Shown: in pieces, positions 11,194-21,533 of the stretch | How the letters are laid out: the number at the start of each line of letters is the position of its first letter | Numbering within the stretch: the first letter of the stretch is position 1 | Assembly: GCA_947683425.1 (NCBI GenBank) | Contig: CANTUQ010000073.1 | Span: 15,362,001-15,426,000, forward strand | Length of the DNA stretch: 64,000 bases | Direction: 5' to 3' | DNA from: Excoecaria cochinchinensis | Taxonomy: Eukaryota > Streptophyta > Magnoliopsida > Malpighiales > Euphorbiaceae | Translations under genes and position numbers: made by a program | Notes under the pieces: generated by a model | Told to the model about the DNA's origin: nothing | Seen by the model: only the letters and a program-made list of their open reading frames with translations | Databases searched by the model: none

Positions 11194-12889
11194 TGTAACG
11201 CCTCAAATTTCGATTTTCGCGAATAGTACTCCCCGGGTCGTGAATAGTGTCACCCGAGGTGAATAATACCATCCGAGGGCAAAAAATATTTTATTCGATC
11301 ATCGAAAAATACAATTAATGGGGAGTCCGAGGATATAATTTGAGGTGAAATTGAGTTTAAATAGGCTTTTACAAGTCAAAAATTAAAATAAGTTACGGTT
11401 CGGTTTGAATAGTAACTAGGGTTGACCAGACTTTGACTAAGCCTAAAAAAATGCTAGACCTCTAAAAATTTTTTCGAACATATGGACTCACTCCAAATAT
11501 TATGAGGGAATTTTGAATAGTGAAAAATTAATTTTTGGATGAGATAGAAAAATAAATTATCAGACCGATAAAATTCTCATCGGACTGGAAAATTCACCGA
11601 AATGACATCATTTCGATCCGAAATTTTTCATGCAACCTAAGAAATATTTTTCAATTTTTATGGTCATATTTTTATGTGAAATAATATAAGAAAAATAAGG
11701 AAAAATGTTTTGGGCTTGATTAATTATGTATAAGGCCCATTTTGGCCCAATTATGGTTGAACCATTTTGGTCCTTTACAAGTGAGTATAAATAGCCATAA
11801 AAATCTGGAATATCCAAAATTTTCAGCCATCTTCTCCATATCTCTTGGCCGACCACTCTCTCCATTGTTAATCCTCCACTTTTCTTTTATCTTTCCACCT
11901 AATTCTATGAAATTAAGCCCCAAATTAATTCCTAAGCATTATCTATGCCTCCTAGCATCCTAAGAGCAAGTTTAAGTGAAGAAATTGAGAGAAATTTTGA
12001 AGGATTGAATTCGGGTAATTTCACCAAGTGGTGAGGAAGTATAAGAAAAAAGAAAAGATAAAGAAAAAAAGGAAGAGAGATAGAGACTTAAACAAGAAAG
12101 GAAGGAAATTAAGGTTAGTGGATATGATTTCTCATATTTTCCATAATATTTGATGAATGTTTCAAGTGTACATATGTGTATGTTCATGTAGTTAAATTGA
12201 GTTTATTTGGAATTAGGTGTATAAATATGAAACTAAGGCTAGAATAATGTATTAGGAAAAAGAGAATTGATGAAAATAAATTTAGATGAAAATTTGGCCA
12301 CAGAACCGAATTATATACCTAAGGGAATTAAGTGACTATATGGAATTTTAATGAATTAAGGTAATTAGGAACTTATAATAAATTTTAGGAAATTTAATTT
12401 GATATAATGTACTTTAGACATACATTATGTAAGCAAAGTAATAATTTAAGCATGCATGTTTCAGATGAACTAATAGTAAAAATAAGTAAAGAATAACTCA
12501 AGATAATGATGGAAATCAAGTGGAGAGTAGAAAAGTGTTTAGCTAAAGAAATTGACATAAGACTCTATTATGCAACTAAAGAATATAAGTTGATCATATG
12601 GAAGTTTAATGAATCAAAATTAAGAAAATGATAATAGTGTTAAAATAAGGTAATTGAGAGTTTAAAATCAATTTTAGAGAATTTAATTTAATATGTTACA
12701 TGTTGGACATACATTATGTATGTGTAGGTACAATTTATATATGTACTTTTGATAAATTAATAGTGTAATTAAGTGAGGGATAGTTTAGGAATATGATGGA
12801 AATAAATAGTTGGAAGAAAAAAATATGTAAGTGATGGTAATGTGGATAGCCGAATGACATAATGTGTGGAAATTTAATGATATGCATGT
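11194..12889 (+). mobile_element. Long Ty3/gypsy LTR, first segment
   Basis: Opens TGTAACGCCTCAAATTTCG with 'gaatagt' and 'tgaggtgaaattgagtt' blocks shared with 47865 and 8404. It is interrupted at 12889 by the Tat element and resumes at 26998. A promoter-like 'agtataaatag' sits near 11784. No internal gag/pol belongs to it, so it is probably a solo LTR. Its last bases are degraded and no target duplication could be matched. Confidence 0.75.
12885..12889. repeat. Target-site duplication CATGT, left
   Basis: CATGT directly precedes TGTGAC of the Tat element. The same five bases follow its other end at 26998-27002. Confidence 0.9.
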
Positions 12890-14964
12890 TGTGACACGCG
12901 CCGGATCCCCGCGGCTGCCCCTCTGACCGCCCGCTTGAGGGCGATCGGGCAATTGAGAATCCGTTGGCAACTTGTAAAGATATTTACAAGTGCGTCTATT
13001 TTGGGCAACAAGGAGGTTTCATGGAGTCGCCACCCAATAGAACATTGGGAAAGTTTCTCTCGCCTCGGAGAGCCTAAGACTGCGCTTAGTATCCATCTTG
13101 GGCCAACCAAAGGGGTCTTGGAGGGTAAACCTCTCGCCCTAAGGAGCCTAGGATTAACGTCAAAGTCTCGTGATACAAGAGGTGTCTTGGTGGTCATAGT
13201 TCCAATGAGTGATCGGATAGACCTCTCGCCTCTTTGAGCCCAAAGACCAGAGCTGGGTTCGGGATTTCTCATCTATTTCTACCTTGATTACTTTATGATC
13301 AAATTTTAATTTTCATTAATTCGCTCTCTCTCCACGCGATGCAATTGAATCAAAGCGCATTTATTCACGTTTGGAAAGCGGTAAATGAATGAGTAAATAA
13401 TGAAAGCGATAAATTACAATAACACAAGGAGCGAAATACAACTCCCTTTTATAAATGTGCGATGCATACACATATCGGGGCATTGCTTATTTTGAGGACT
13501 TTGGTCCTCGCATGCATCATTATTAAAATGGATATTTTCTATTGTGAGGGTTTTATTGGATAAAAATAGGACATTGGGTCCTTGATTTTATGAAGCATTC
13601 AGTTTATTAAGTATAAAACGTTTGGCCGATTTTTACATTAGCGAGAAGTACAACAATTTTTTCATATACAGGAAAAACAATAAATATATGAAATACGAAA
13701 AAAGAGGAGGATAGAGAACTAAACCAGGCGAACTTTCCATATACGGGAGAACTCCCTCAGGCTCCAGCCAGTCCAAGAAATAAGGATATAATCTCACAAA
13801 ACAAGCCAAAAGGATGTTAAAAATACAGAAAAAAATTATAAAGATACACGAAAATTTGAGTGAGCAAAAAAGGGAAAAAGGAAAAGATTTGAAAATACAC
13901 CGACGGGCTATGCCAAATGACCGACGGGCGTCGATTGAGGTGACCGATACGGCCCGTCGCTCACTCGAAGGGAGCCGTCTGGGTGGGTGACCGACGGGTT
14001 ACGCTTAAAGGTGACAGATGGGCATCGGTCACAGCAGATGACCCGTCGGTCACCTCTGTCCCAGAAAAAACGGAAGCTTTTCAAAAGCAAAAAAAAAAAA
14101 TTTTACACAAATTCAAAAAAGAATAGCAACAAGAAATAGAAGAGAACGAGAGCAAAGATAATATCGAAAATGAAGATAAAAAAGGACAGAAAAGGGTCCA
14201 GAATATTTACCCTCAGAACAACCTCTTTGTTGGATTCCTTGTTGTTGTCTGGTTTCCCGTACACTCTACGAGAAAGTCCGAACAAAAGATCAAATATTGA
14301 AAATAGAGTGTGTCTTCAACAGTTCGATAGAAATTGAGTTTTCGAAATCCGTGAAAAATCAACTAGATCCTCTTTCTTTTGAAGATTTGAATTAGTTATA
14401 TCTTTCAGAAATGTGTTTGTTGGAAGAGAGAGAAAACGTGCGTGAATTTTGGCAGAGTTTCCCCTATTTTTGTAAATTTTTTCAACCCTTTTTATGAGAA
14501 AATTCAAAGCTTTTATTGGCCAGGCACGATCGACGAGCGTCTGTGATGGCGACGGGCGTCGGAAGAATCCTACTGACACAAGGATTCATCCGACAGCCTT
14601 GCCACTTTGACTGACGAGCGTCGAAAGAATCCTTCTGACACAAGGATTCATCCGACGGCCCTGCCACTTCGACCGACGGGCCTGCCACTTCGACCGACGG
14701 GCATCGGAAGAATCCTTCTGACACAAGGATTCATCCGATGATCCTGCCAACTGACGGGCTGACCGTCCGTCGAGGAAAATAAACTTTTTTGGACTTTAAA
14801 AACTCCCCATTTTCTCCCCTTCTGCCTACGAAAGGTAAAAAGACTCGTTTCTCGTGGAGCATGGGATTAAAGTCTCCGAATCCAAACCGTTTGTACAGGC
14901 TCGGATGCCGATTTCATCATAGGGTAATCTCTGATCCGGACCGCTCCGGGACACGGTGCTTACA
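12890..14964 (-). repeat. 3' LTR of the Tat element
   Basis: On the plus strand it runs from TGTGACACGCGCC to GTGCTTACA. It matches 24913-26997 with scattered substitutions and small indels, for example 12-13 bp missing near 13897 and an extra sub-repeat near 14680. Confidence 0.95.
14525..14765. repeat. GC-rich sub-repeats within the 3' LTR
   Basis: Three to four tandem units of about 60 bp contain CGACGGGC(A/G)TCG, GAAGAATCCTTCTGACACAAGG (itself partly palindromic) and CCTGCCACTTCGA. The 5' LTR has the same array at about 26560-26770 with a different unit layout. Confidence 0.85.
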
Positions 14965-14983
14965 GTTGCCCCCAGTTTTGGGG
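14965..14983 (-). other. Polypurine tract of the Tat element
   Basis: The minus strand reads CCCCAAAACTGGGGGCAAC directly before TGTAAGCACC of the 3' LTR. The second Tat element has the matching AAAACTAGGGGCAAC at 39611-39625, which fixes both orientations. Confidence 0.8.
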
Positions 14984-15139
14984 AAACTATTGCACGAGCG
15001 CCTAGATAAGCCAAAACTCAGATAAAGGACAGAAAGGAAGAAAGCGTACCTGCGGCGGTCCTTACCTTCCGTGCCTTTTACCGGGTAGACCTCGTCTCGG
15101 TTTGTTCAGCGGGTGAAGATACCCTATCGGTCTCGTCTC

Positions 15140-15640
15140 GACCTATAGGTGTCGGTGAGATGCAGCATTCTCTAGCCACGACCTCGATATAAAGAGCAGT
15201 GTTTCTTTAACCACAACTTCGATTGTTCCTGCTGGCCTCGTTCTCGGCTCGCGTAGTGTTGAGGAGACGTAGCACTCTCTGACTACAAACCCAGTGTGAA
15301 GAGCAGTGTTTCTCTAACCGCAGCTTCTGCTTCGTCTCGGCTCGCACAGGGTTGAGGAGATGTGGCACTCTCTGACTACAAACTCGATGTGAAGAGCAGT
15401 GTTTCTCTAACCGCAGCTTCTGCTTCTGCTAGCCTCATCTCGGCTCGCGCAGTGTTGAGGAGATGTAGCACTCTTTGACTACAAACTCGGTGTGAAGAGC
15501 AGTGTTTCTCTAACCGCAGCTTCGATTGGTGAGAAGCGGTACTCTCTGACCATAGTCTCGAGGTGAAGAGTAGTATTCTCTAACTACACCTTCGATTGTT
15601 GAGAAGCGGTACTCTATGACCATAATCTTGATTTTGTGGA
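15140..15640. repeat. Imperfect tandem repeats before the PPT
   Basis: Units of about 70-105 bp repeat the phrase GAAGAGCAGTGTTTCTCTAA followed by CCGCAGCTTC; copies or variants begin near 15193, 15298, 15391, 15492 and 15562. Alternating 'gtagcactctctgactacaa' phrases lie between them. Untranslated 3' region of the element. Confidence 0.85.
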
Positions 15641-15649
15641 GGAGGAGAC

Positions 15650-16115
15650 CTCGCTGGGTTCCCTTTCCAAGAAGACATGAATCTTAGGCGCTCATGTTCG
15701 GACTTTTGATCGATGCCTATGTCCGGATCAATGTTTCTCTATACCTGTGTGATAAAAGGTTTTGTTAATTCATGTTTAAGTTATTATCTTTTAATATGTC
15801 CATGAATGATGTGGTTTCGTTTTACTTACCATGTCATGTTTCATTTATATTCTCTCTTTTTTTTTATTAAATTGTCATTTTTCAAATCTTGGTTATCTTT
15901 TGTTTGTTATTCTTTCTTTCGTTTTTTATGTCGTCATCATTTTGGAATATGAGTAAATGTGAAAGCATACATTTACCTGTAATATGAATGAATCATAAAT
16001 AACTGAATGAATGCACAAAACTGAAAATAAAAGTTTTACACTAGAAATATCCACTTTTGTACAATGTATATACAAGTGAAAATGTATAAAAATACAAAAA
16101 ATGACTCCATGAACA
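15650..16115. other. Non-coding 3' region of the Tat element
   Basis: T-rich sequence between the tandem repeats and the small sense ORF. No motif recognised. Confidence 0.6.
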
Positions 16116-16484
16116 TCAGAGGGGCGAGTAGTCGGAGGGCTCCTCGTCAGGATCCTCATCGTCTGAGATATGCACCGTCCCTGGCTGAGGTGGAGGTGGA
16201 GCTGACTGTGTCGGAGGTGGAGGCTGAGCCATGGAAGATCCTGCCCCCTGAGAGGTCTTGGGTTGATTGTGCCCCCTGAGAGGTCTTTGGTTGATTGTCT
16301 GCCCCCTGATAGGTCTTTGGTTGATATCTTGATTGATGTTTGGAATGATGTCATCACTCGATTTCTGCCGGTGTGCGCATCGAGTCTCTTTTTCTGCAAG
16401 ACTTAGAAAGGCAAATATGCAGAAAAAATTGTGAGTATGCACGTGAGATGCATGTGTATGCAGCAATGCAGTATAAAAATTCAT
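16116..16484 (-). CDS. Small extra ORF of the Tat element, acidic C-terminus
   Basis: Sense-strand ORF of 122 codons after integrase. The first ~35 residues are His/Phe-rich and may be intronic: TTTCTAAGTCTTGCAG near 16400 looks like a splice acceptor. After it come a basic stretch, a triplicated repeat (INQRPIRGQ, INQRPLRGH), a Pro/Gln-rich segment and the tail HISDDEDPDEEPSDYSPL. The second Tat element encodes a similar tail (YISDENDPEEPTDYDLL, ending at 35994) at the same relative place, which suggests a real coding end. Function unknown; it may be the last exon of a longer extra protein. Confidence 0.5.
   Translation of the reverse strand: MNFYTALLHTHASHVHTHNFFCIFAFLSLAEKETRCAHRQKSSDDIIPNINQDINQRPIRGQTINQRPLRGHNQPKTSQGAGSSMAQPPPPTQSAPPPPQPGTVHISDDEDPDEEPSDYSPL
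16252..16335. repeat. Three ~29 bp tandem repeats
   Basis: Variants of GCCCCCTGAGAGGTCTTTGG followed by TTGATTGT occur three times and encode the NQRPxRG repeats of the small ORF. Confidence 0.85.
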
Positions 16485-16741
16485 CTAAGTGGATTTGGAG
16501 GCGACAGCCGATTTGGTTGCAATTTGCAGTAAGATTAGTGCTTTCTGGAATTGCCTTTGAATTTCATGCTCTTTGGGGATCGTAAGGTTCCCATCTGAAA
16601 CCTGTAGTCATTATTTTAAGGTAGTGCATCCCTTATGGATTTTCACACTAGTTTTTCTTGGCGGGAAATGCGTCCTTTCGGATTTTCACACAACCCTTTG
16701 CCTTACTTTTGCCTGAAGTAAACCCTACTTACTCCAGCGGC

Positions 16742-16783
16742 TTTCTTCTTCTTCTTCTTCTTCTTCTTCTTCTTCTTCTTCTA
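16742..16783. repeat. (CTT)n microsatellite
   Basis: A run of CTT triplets followed by poly-T to 16804 and TTTAG. On the plus strand it forms a polypyrimidine tract before the antisense ORF. Confidence 0.95.
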
Positions 16784-16830
16784 CTTCTTCATTTTTTTTT
16801 TTTTAGATCTGGCTACAAGAGAAACTGAGG

Positions 16831-17331
16831 ATGCTGTCTGAGCCACCTCCTCAGGTCATCCCACAGTACTCGCCGAGCCACTTCCTTCCGCGTCGATGGC
16901 TGTATGAGTGTGCCACTGCTGGTGAGGGCATTACCAGGTTTGGTGAACTGTCAGATGACGATATCAGTTTCACGTTTGCCTGGCTCCCACTGTCCCATGT
17001 GGTCATCGATGGGCTATCGGTGTGTATTCCCTTCTGCGGGTTCCGTCAAGCCACTTTCTGTATCACTTCTCGATGTGTGCGCAGGCTCGGGATGACCCAG
17101 GATGTGGTAAGGGTTTCCTTATCTTTTCGGGGAGGAGCTCTTTCTGCTGCGTTCGCCTCTAGGTATCATGAGCTGTGGAGCAAACTACCAGTGAAGACTG
17201 TCATCTCGAGGTTCGGCGATCATTCCGTGGCTTCAACCAGCGAGTACAAGAAATGGGTCCTCAGCCCAACATCTGATAATAGGACACGAGGGCTCAAGCA
17301 TCTGGTCGGCGAGAGCAGTGGCAAGACTTAG
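16831..17331 (+). CDS. Antisense extra ORF of the Tat element, plant-mobile-domain-like
   Basis: A 166-codon ORF runs opposite to gag-pol, between integrase and the 3' LTR. A long polypyrimidine tract ending TTTTTTTTAG at about 16806 precedes it and looks like a splice acceptor, so the ORF may be a 3' exon reading from about 16807. Visible features: GEGITRFGELSDDDISF, a Leu/Pro-rich core with CVRRLGMTQDVV (compare RQFG-x-QD-IP of plant mobile domains), and YHELWSK followed by EYKKWV, Trp-centred blocks typical of that domain. Extra ORFs, sense or antisense, some with this domain, are known in Tat elements. The resemblance is by eye. It is open over 500 bp, while gag-pol of the same element has many stops. 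Confidence 0.5.
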   Translation: MLSEPPPQVIPQYSPSHFLPRRWLYECATAGEGITRFGELSDDDISFTFAWLPLSHVVIDGLSVCIPFCGFRQATFCITSRCVRRLGMTQDVVRVSLSFRGGALSAAFASRYHELWSKLPVKTVISRFGDHSVASTSEYKKWVLSPTSDNRTRGLKHLVGESSGKT

Positions 17332-17720
17332 CTTAGCTTACATATGTATTTCTTTTTGGTGTTACATTTCTTTTTAATGCAGAACTAGGAAATGACGGAA
17401 ATGAAAAGAATAATATTTGTTCTATTTCACGAAATTGTGTACATGTCCATGTAATTTCAGCATACATGATCAGTTTCAACATTAACTCGACCGCGTACGC
17501 CCTATTAATACATGAAACCAAATTTTAACAGCATCAACTCCTGTTACCAATTGGCCCTCTCGGGTTTTCACGATTGGACATTTTCTCTCGTGCCTCTTAT
17601 TTTTGCACAGGATGCCTTTTTTCGGTTTTCACCCTGTCGAGGCGCCCAATTTTAGCACGGCCGCCTTTTTTCGGTTTTCAACCTGCAGGGCATTTTATTC
17701 TCTTCTTTTTATTTTGGTCT
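17332..17720. other. Spacer between integrase and antisense ORF
   Basis: Non-coding; contains two copies of 'gccttttttcggttttca' (about 17612 and 17664) with similar flanks, a small direct repeat. Confidence 0.6.
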
Positions 17721-19043
17721 TTAGCCATGGAACCTTTTAAGTCTGTCGACATTGATCGGCTCTTTGAATTCATTTCCATCGCTATCCGACAAGATTGCAG
17801 CTCCTTTGGACAACAGCTTTTTAAGGATATACGGCCCCTCCCAGGTCAGTCTGAATTTTCCTCTGATATCTGGTATACCTGGTCTCATCTGCTTAAACAC
17901 TAAGTCCCTTTCTTTCAACGGGTGCTTTCTCACCTTCTTCCCGAATGTCCTGGCCAACCTCTTCTGGTAGATCTGATTGTGATAATAAGCCTTCAGCCTA
18001 CTCTCATCCAGTAAGTTTAAATGCTGTAGTCTCTGTAGTGCCCATTCAGCCTCCAAAATTTGGGCTTCCATAATTACCCTTAACGATCGGAGCTCTATCT
18101 CAACTAGCAACACTGCCTCCGTCCCGTATACCAGAGAATATGGCGTATCGCCCGTAGATGTCCTTACAGTTGTCCTGTATCCCCACAGTGCGAAGGGTAG
18201 CTTCTCTGCCCAGTCTTTGTAAGTTTGGACCATCTTGGATAGGATTCTTTTCACATTTTTGTTGGCGGCCTCTACTGCCCTGTTAGCTTGTGGTCGGTAG
18301 GGAGAGGATCTATGGTGCTTGATACTATATTTCTCAAGGAGCTTCATGGTTTCCCCCATGAACTGTACCCCGTTGTCAGACACTATGTGGTGAGGGAGGC
18401 CATATCGGCAAATCAGATTTCTCTCTATGAACTTGGCAATATCCCTTGCGTCAATCTTTTTGAAGGATTCTGCCTCTACCAATTTGGTAAAATAGTCAAT
18501 TGCGACTATGATGTATCTGTGTCCGTTAGATGCCGTAGGGCGAATCTCTCCAATGATATCTATCCCCCAAGCAGCGAAAGGCCAAGGCGATGTCAAGTTG
18601 TGTAGCTCTGATACTGGCAGGTGTCTCAAATCTGCGTACTGTTGGCATAACTGGCATTGCTTGACATACATTGAGCAGTTATTGTCCATCGTAAGCCAAT
18701 AGAAGCCTTGCCTCATGATCTTCTTTGCCAAAGTTAAACCGTTCATGTGGGCCCCACAGACGCCTGCATGGGTCTCCTCCATTACCTTGTGGGCTTCTTT
18801 TTCATTCAAGCACCTGAGCTGAATCCCGTCTGCCTGTCTTTTGTACAACACTCCTTCCAAGGATATGAACTGAGTAGATAGCTTTCGGATCATTCTTTGG
18901 TCTTTCTCGGTAGCTTCCTCTGGAAACCTAGCGTTTTCCAAATAATTCATAATGTCAAAGTACCATGGTTTTCCATCCGCCACTTCTATTTCCATTACTG
19001 GCTTGATCTCAAAGCTAGGCTTCTCAGAACTCAAAATCAGCAC
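17721..19043 (-). pseudogene. Tat integrase region
   Basis: A continuous reading of about 440 codons, normally the C-terminal part of Pol. The HHCC zinc-binding module is visible (HAGVCGAH, then CQLCQQ). The catalytic core has all three acidic residues: D in WGIDIIG, D in SDNGVQF and E in RAVEAANK; the usual NG before VE reads NR here. The C-terminal part (RPGIPDIRGKF, WEGPYILKKLL) matches the GPY/F-like module, and no chromodomain follows. Integrase would insert the cDNA into the genome. The domain itself is intact, but it lies downstream of stops and has no own start, so it is part of a dead polyprotein. Confidence 0.9.
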
Positions 19044-19048
19044 TGGTT

Positions 19049-21046
19049 TTATAGCGGATTATCCCACATCAACACTAGGGTTGCCAACGCATCAGCTAGA
19101 CGGTTCTCATCTCTTGGCACGAAGTGGAAAGTGCGGTTTTCAAACTGCCCACATATCTCTTTCAAATATTCAACATAGGGTACCAGCCGCTCTTCTTTTA
19201 CAGCCCACTCACCTCGGATTTGGTTAATCACCAAGGATGAGTCACCGAAGACTTCTACGTTCTTTGCCCCCAAAGCAGCTAAAGCTTCTAACCCGAAAGT
19301 GCATGCTTCATATTCGGCTTCATTGTTGGTTGCTTTGTACCTCAACTTTTTGGCTAGAGGGAGTTTCTCATTATCTGGGGTTGTCAAAATAATTTCAACT
19401 CCGGCCCCCTTGTTATTCACTGCCCCGTCGAAGTGTAACTGCCATCCCTGGATAGAAATCGCGACTATGCTCTCATCAGGAAAGGTGAACTCGGGGGTGT
19501 CCCCTTGAATGGGATGCTCAGCAAGAAATTCGGCTACGACTCTCCCATTAATAGTTTTGCGAGTGATGTATTCAACATCAAACTCCTGTAGCAAAAGCAG
19601 CCACCTCCCCATCTTACCTAGCAAAGACGGCGCTTCTTGCAAATATCTCAACGGATTATGCTTGGCCACTTCCTGAACTTTGTACGAATGGAAATAATGC
19701 CTCAGCTTCTTTGATGCCCAAATCACTGCGAGGCAGATCTTCTCTACCTCAGCATATTTTATCTCATAAGCCAGGAACTTCTTGCTGAGGTAATAAACTG
19801 CGAATTCCACTCCAAATTCATCCTCCTGAGACATTATGGCACCCATAAAACTGCCTTCCACTGCCAGATACAGGATAAGCGGTTTGACTGGTTGCAGCGG
19901 CCTTAGCGCTGGCGAATTCAACAGATATTCCCTGATGCTGTCAAAGGCTTTCTGGCAGTCTTCATTCCAGACCACAGGCTGATTCTTCCTGAGTAGCTTA
20001 AAAACGGGCTCGCATATCGAAGTGAGCTTGGCAATGAATCGGCTGACGTACTGCAGCTTGCCCAGGAAGCTCCTGACATCCTTCTCCTTTTGTGGCACAG
20101 GCATCTCTCTGATGGCCTTTACCTTGTCCGGGTCAATTTCTATTCCCCTCTGGCTAACTACATGTCCCAACAGTTTCCCTGAAGTTACTCCGAAGATACA
20201 CTTCTTGGGGTTAAGTCGCTGATTGTACTTATCAATCCTGGTGAAGAACTTCTCTAGAGCTTCAAAATAGCCCTCTCGGGTGGCTGACTTGACCATCATG
20301 TCATCGACATACACCTCCACCTCCTTGTGGATCAGGTCGCTTAGAATCTTGGTCGCCATCCTCTGGTATGTGGCCCCTGCATTTTTCAAGCCAAAAGGCA
20401 TAACTTGGTAGGCGTAGGTCCCCCACTCTGTGATGAAAGCGGTCTTAACCCGGTCAGCTATCTTGTTTAGGATCTGGTTGTAGCCCACATAACCATCCCC
20501 AAAGCTGTACATCGCGCAGTTGGCGGCACTGTCTATCAACACATCAATGTGGGGTAGTGGAAAATCATCTTTAGGGCAGGCCTTGTACAGATCTCGCTAA
20601 TCCACACATACCCTGACCTTCCCATTTTTCTTCGCTACAGGGACTACGTTTGCCAACCATGTAGGATACTGCACTTCAACAAGGAACTTGGCCTCAATCT
20701 GCTGCCGAATCTCCTCCTTGACCTTGCCTGCCCATTCTGGCCTGAGCCTTCTTAACTTCTATTTTACAGGCTTATAGTCTGGATAAGTCGGGATAGCATG
20801 CTCTACTACGTCTCGGTCAATCCCCGGCATGTCTTCATAGGTCCAGTCAAAGACTTTTTCATATTTTCTTATTATTCTCTCAAATTTTTCTCTCTCATCA
20901 GGAGTTATATTTGATGCTATTAGAATTTCCTTCGGATTTTTCGAGGTTCCAAGATTAAAAGGCATTGTGTCAGTGGAATCAATATCAAAAATTGATGGAA
21001 TATGATCATGCTCATGCGTGTTGAAATTATTGGAAACATCGCACAA
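19049..21046 (-). pseudogene. Tat reverse transcriptase, RNase H and archaeal-type RNase H
   Basis: RT blocks in order: LRRLRPEWAGKVKEEI, YPTWLANVVPVAKKNGK, MPFGLKNAGATYQR and the catalytic YVDDMMVKS. Two RNase H domains follow. The first (near ILYLAVEGSFMG) lacks the usual Asp residues. The second, archaeal-type, keeps all four acidic positions (LHFDGA, NNEAEYEA, FGDSSLV, DENRLADAL). A double RNase H is a Tat-clade feature. In-frame TAG codons at about 20763 (PVK-stop-KLRR) and 20599 (CVD-stop-RDL) replace expected Gln and Tyr/Phe-like positions. The RNase H part ends with a stop at 19049, six bases from the integrase reading. Confidence 0.92.
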
Positions 21047-21106
21047 GTAAGAGAAATCATTTGCCTTATTAATAATATTATAATTGTCATTTACATCATA
21101 AAAAAG

Positions 21107-21481
21107 TTATGGAATAAAAAGACAATCTAAGCTAGAGTCTTCTTCTGCCTCCCTAGAGGTTGATGCTGCTGCAGCTTGCTCATCGGCTTCTTGATTCAGC
21201 GGAGGCCCTTCCAGCATGTCTGAGGAAATCTTTAAATCCCCAATCTTCAATTCTGTTTCTGCCACCTTCTCTTTCCCCTTCAGCCTGGCAATCAGCATCC
21301 TCTCGGTGACAATCTCTTTGGGCTCACATCTGTCCCAAGCAATGCACTGAGTCACGACCTCTTCATCCCAGAAGTTCTCAACGGTCTTGATAACTCCGAC
21401 ATCCCAGTCAAATACATCATTGAAGATCTCAAATCCGGGGACAATCCTCCTATTCACCCACTGCGGCTCGTTTTCACCCAT
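21107..21481 (-). pseudogene. Tat pol linker between protease and RT
   Basis: A 124-codon acidic reading with DWDVGVIKTVENFWDEE and an Ala/Ser/Glu-rich tail, placed where Tat elements have a poorly conserved spacer, and an intron in Ogre. It is in another frame than the protease and ends at a stop before the RT reading. It may contain a spliced segment in active relatives. Confidence 0.6.
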
Positions 21482-21533
21482 ATAAGCACATGCTGAGGAT
21501 GCTGGTATGAAACTTTCCGAGATATGAGGGATC

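Noticed and set aside
12874..13272. A 132-codon ORF with a close copy at 24834-25295
   Set aside because: Both lie in the two LTRs of one element; the similarity is LTR identity, and the frame has no known domain.
15926..16399. A longer minus-strand ORF overlapping the small Tat ORF
   Set aside because: It is in another frame; the acidic tail shared with the second element is in the frame ending at 16116.
17752..20222. Several plus-strand ORFs opposite the Tat pol
   Set aside because: They are shadows of the conserved RT, RNase H and integrase readings on the minus strand.
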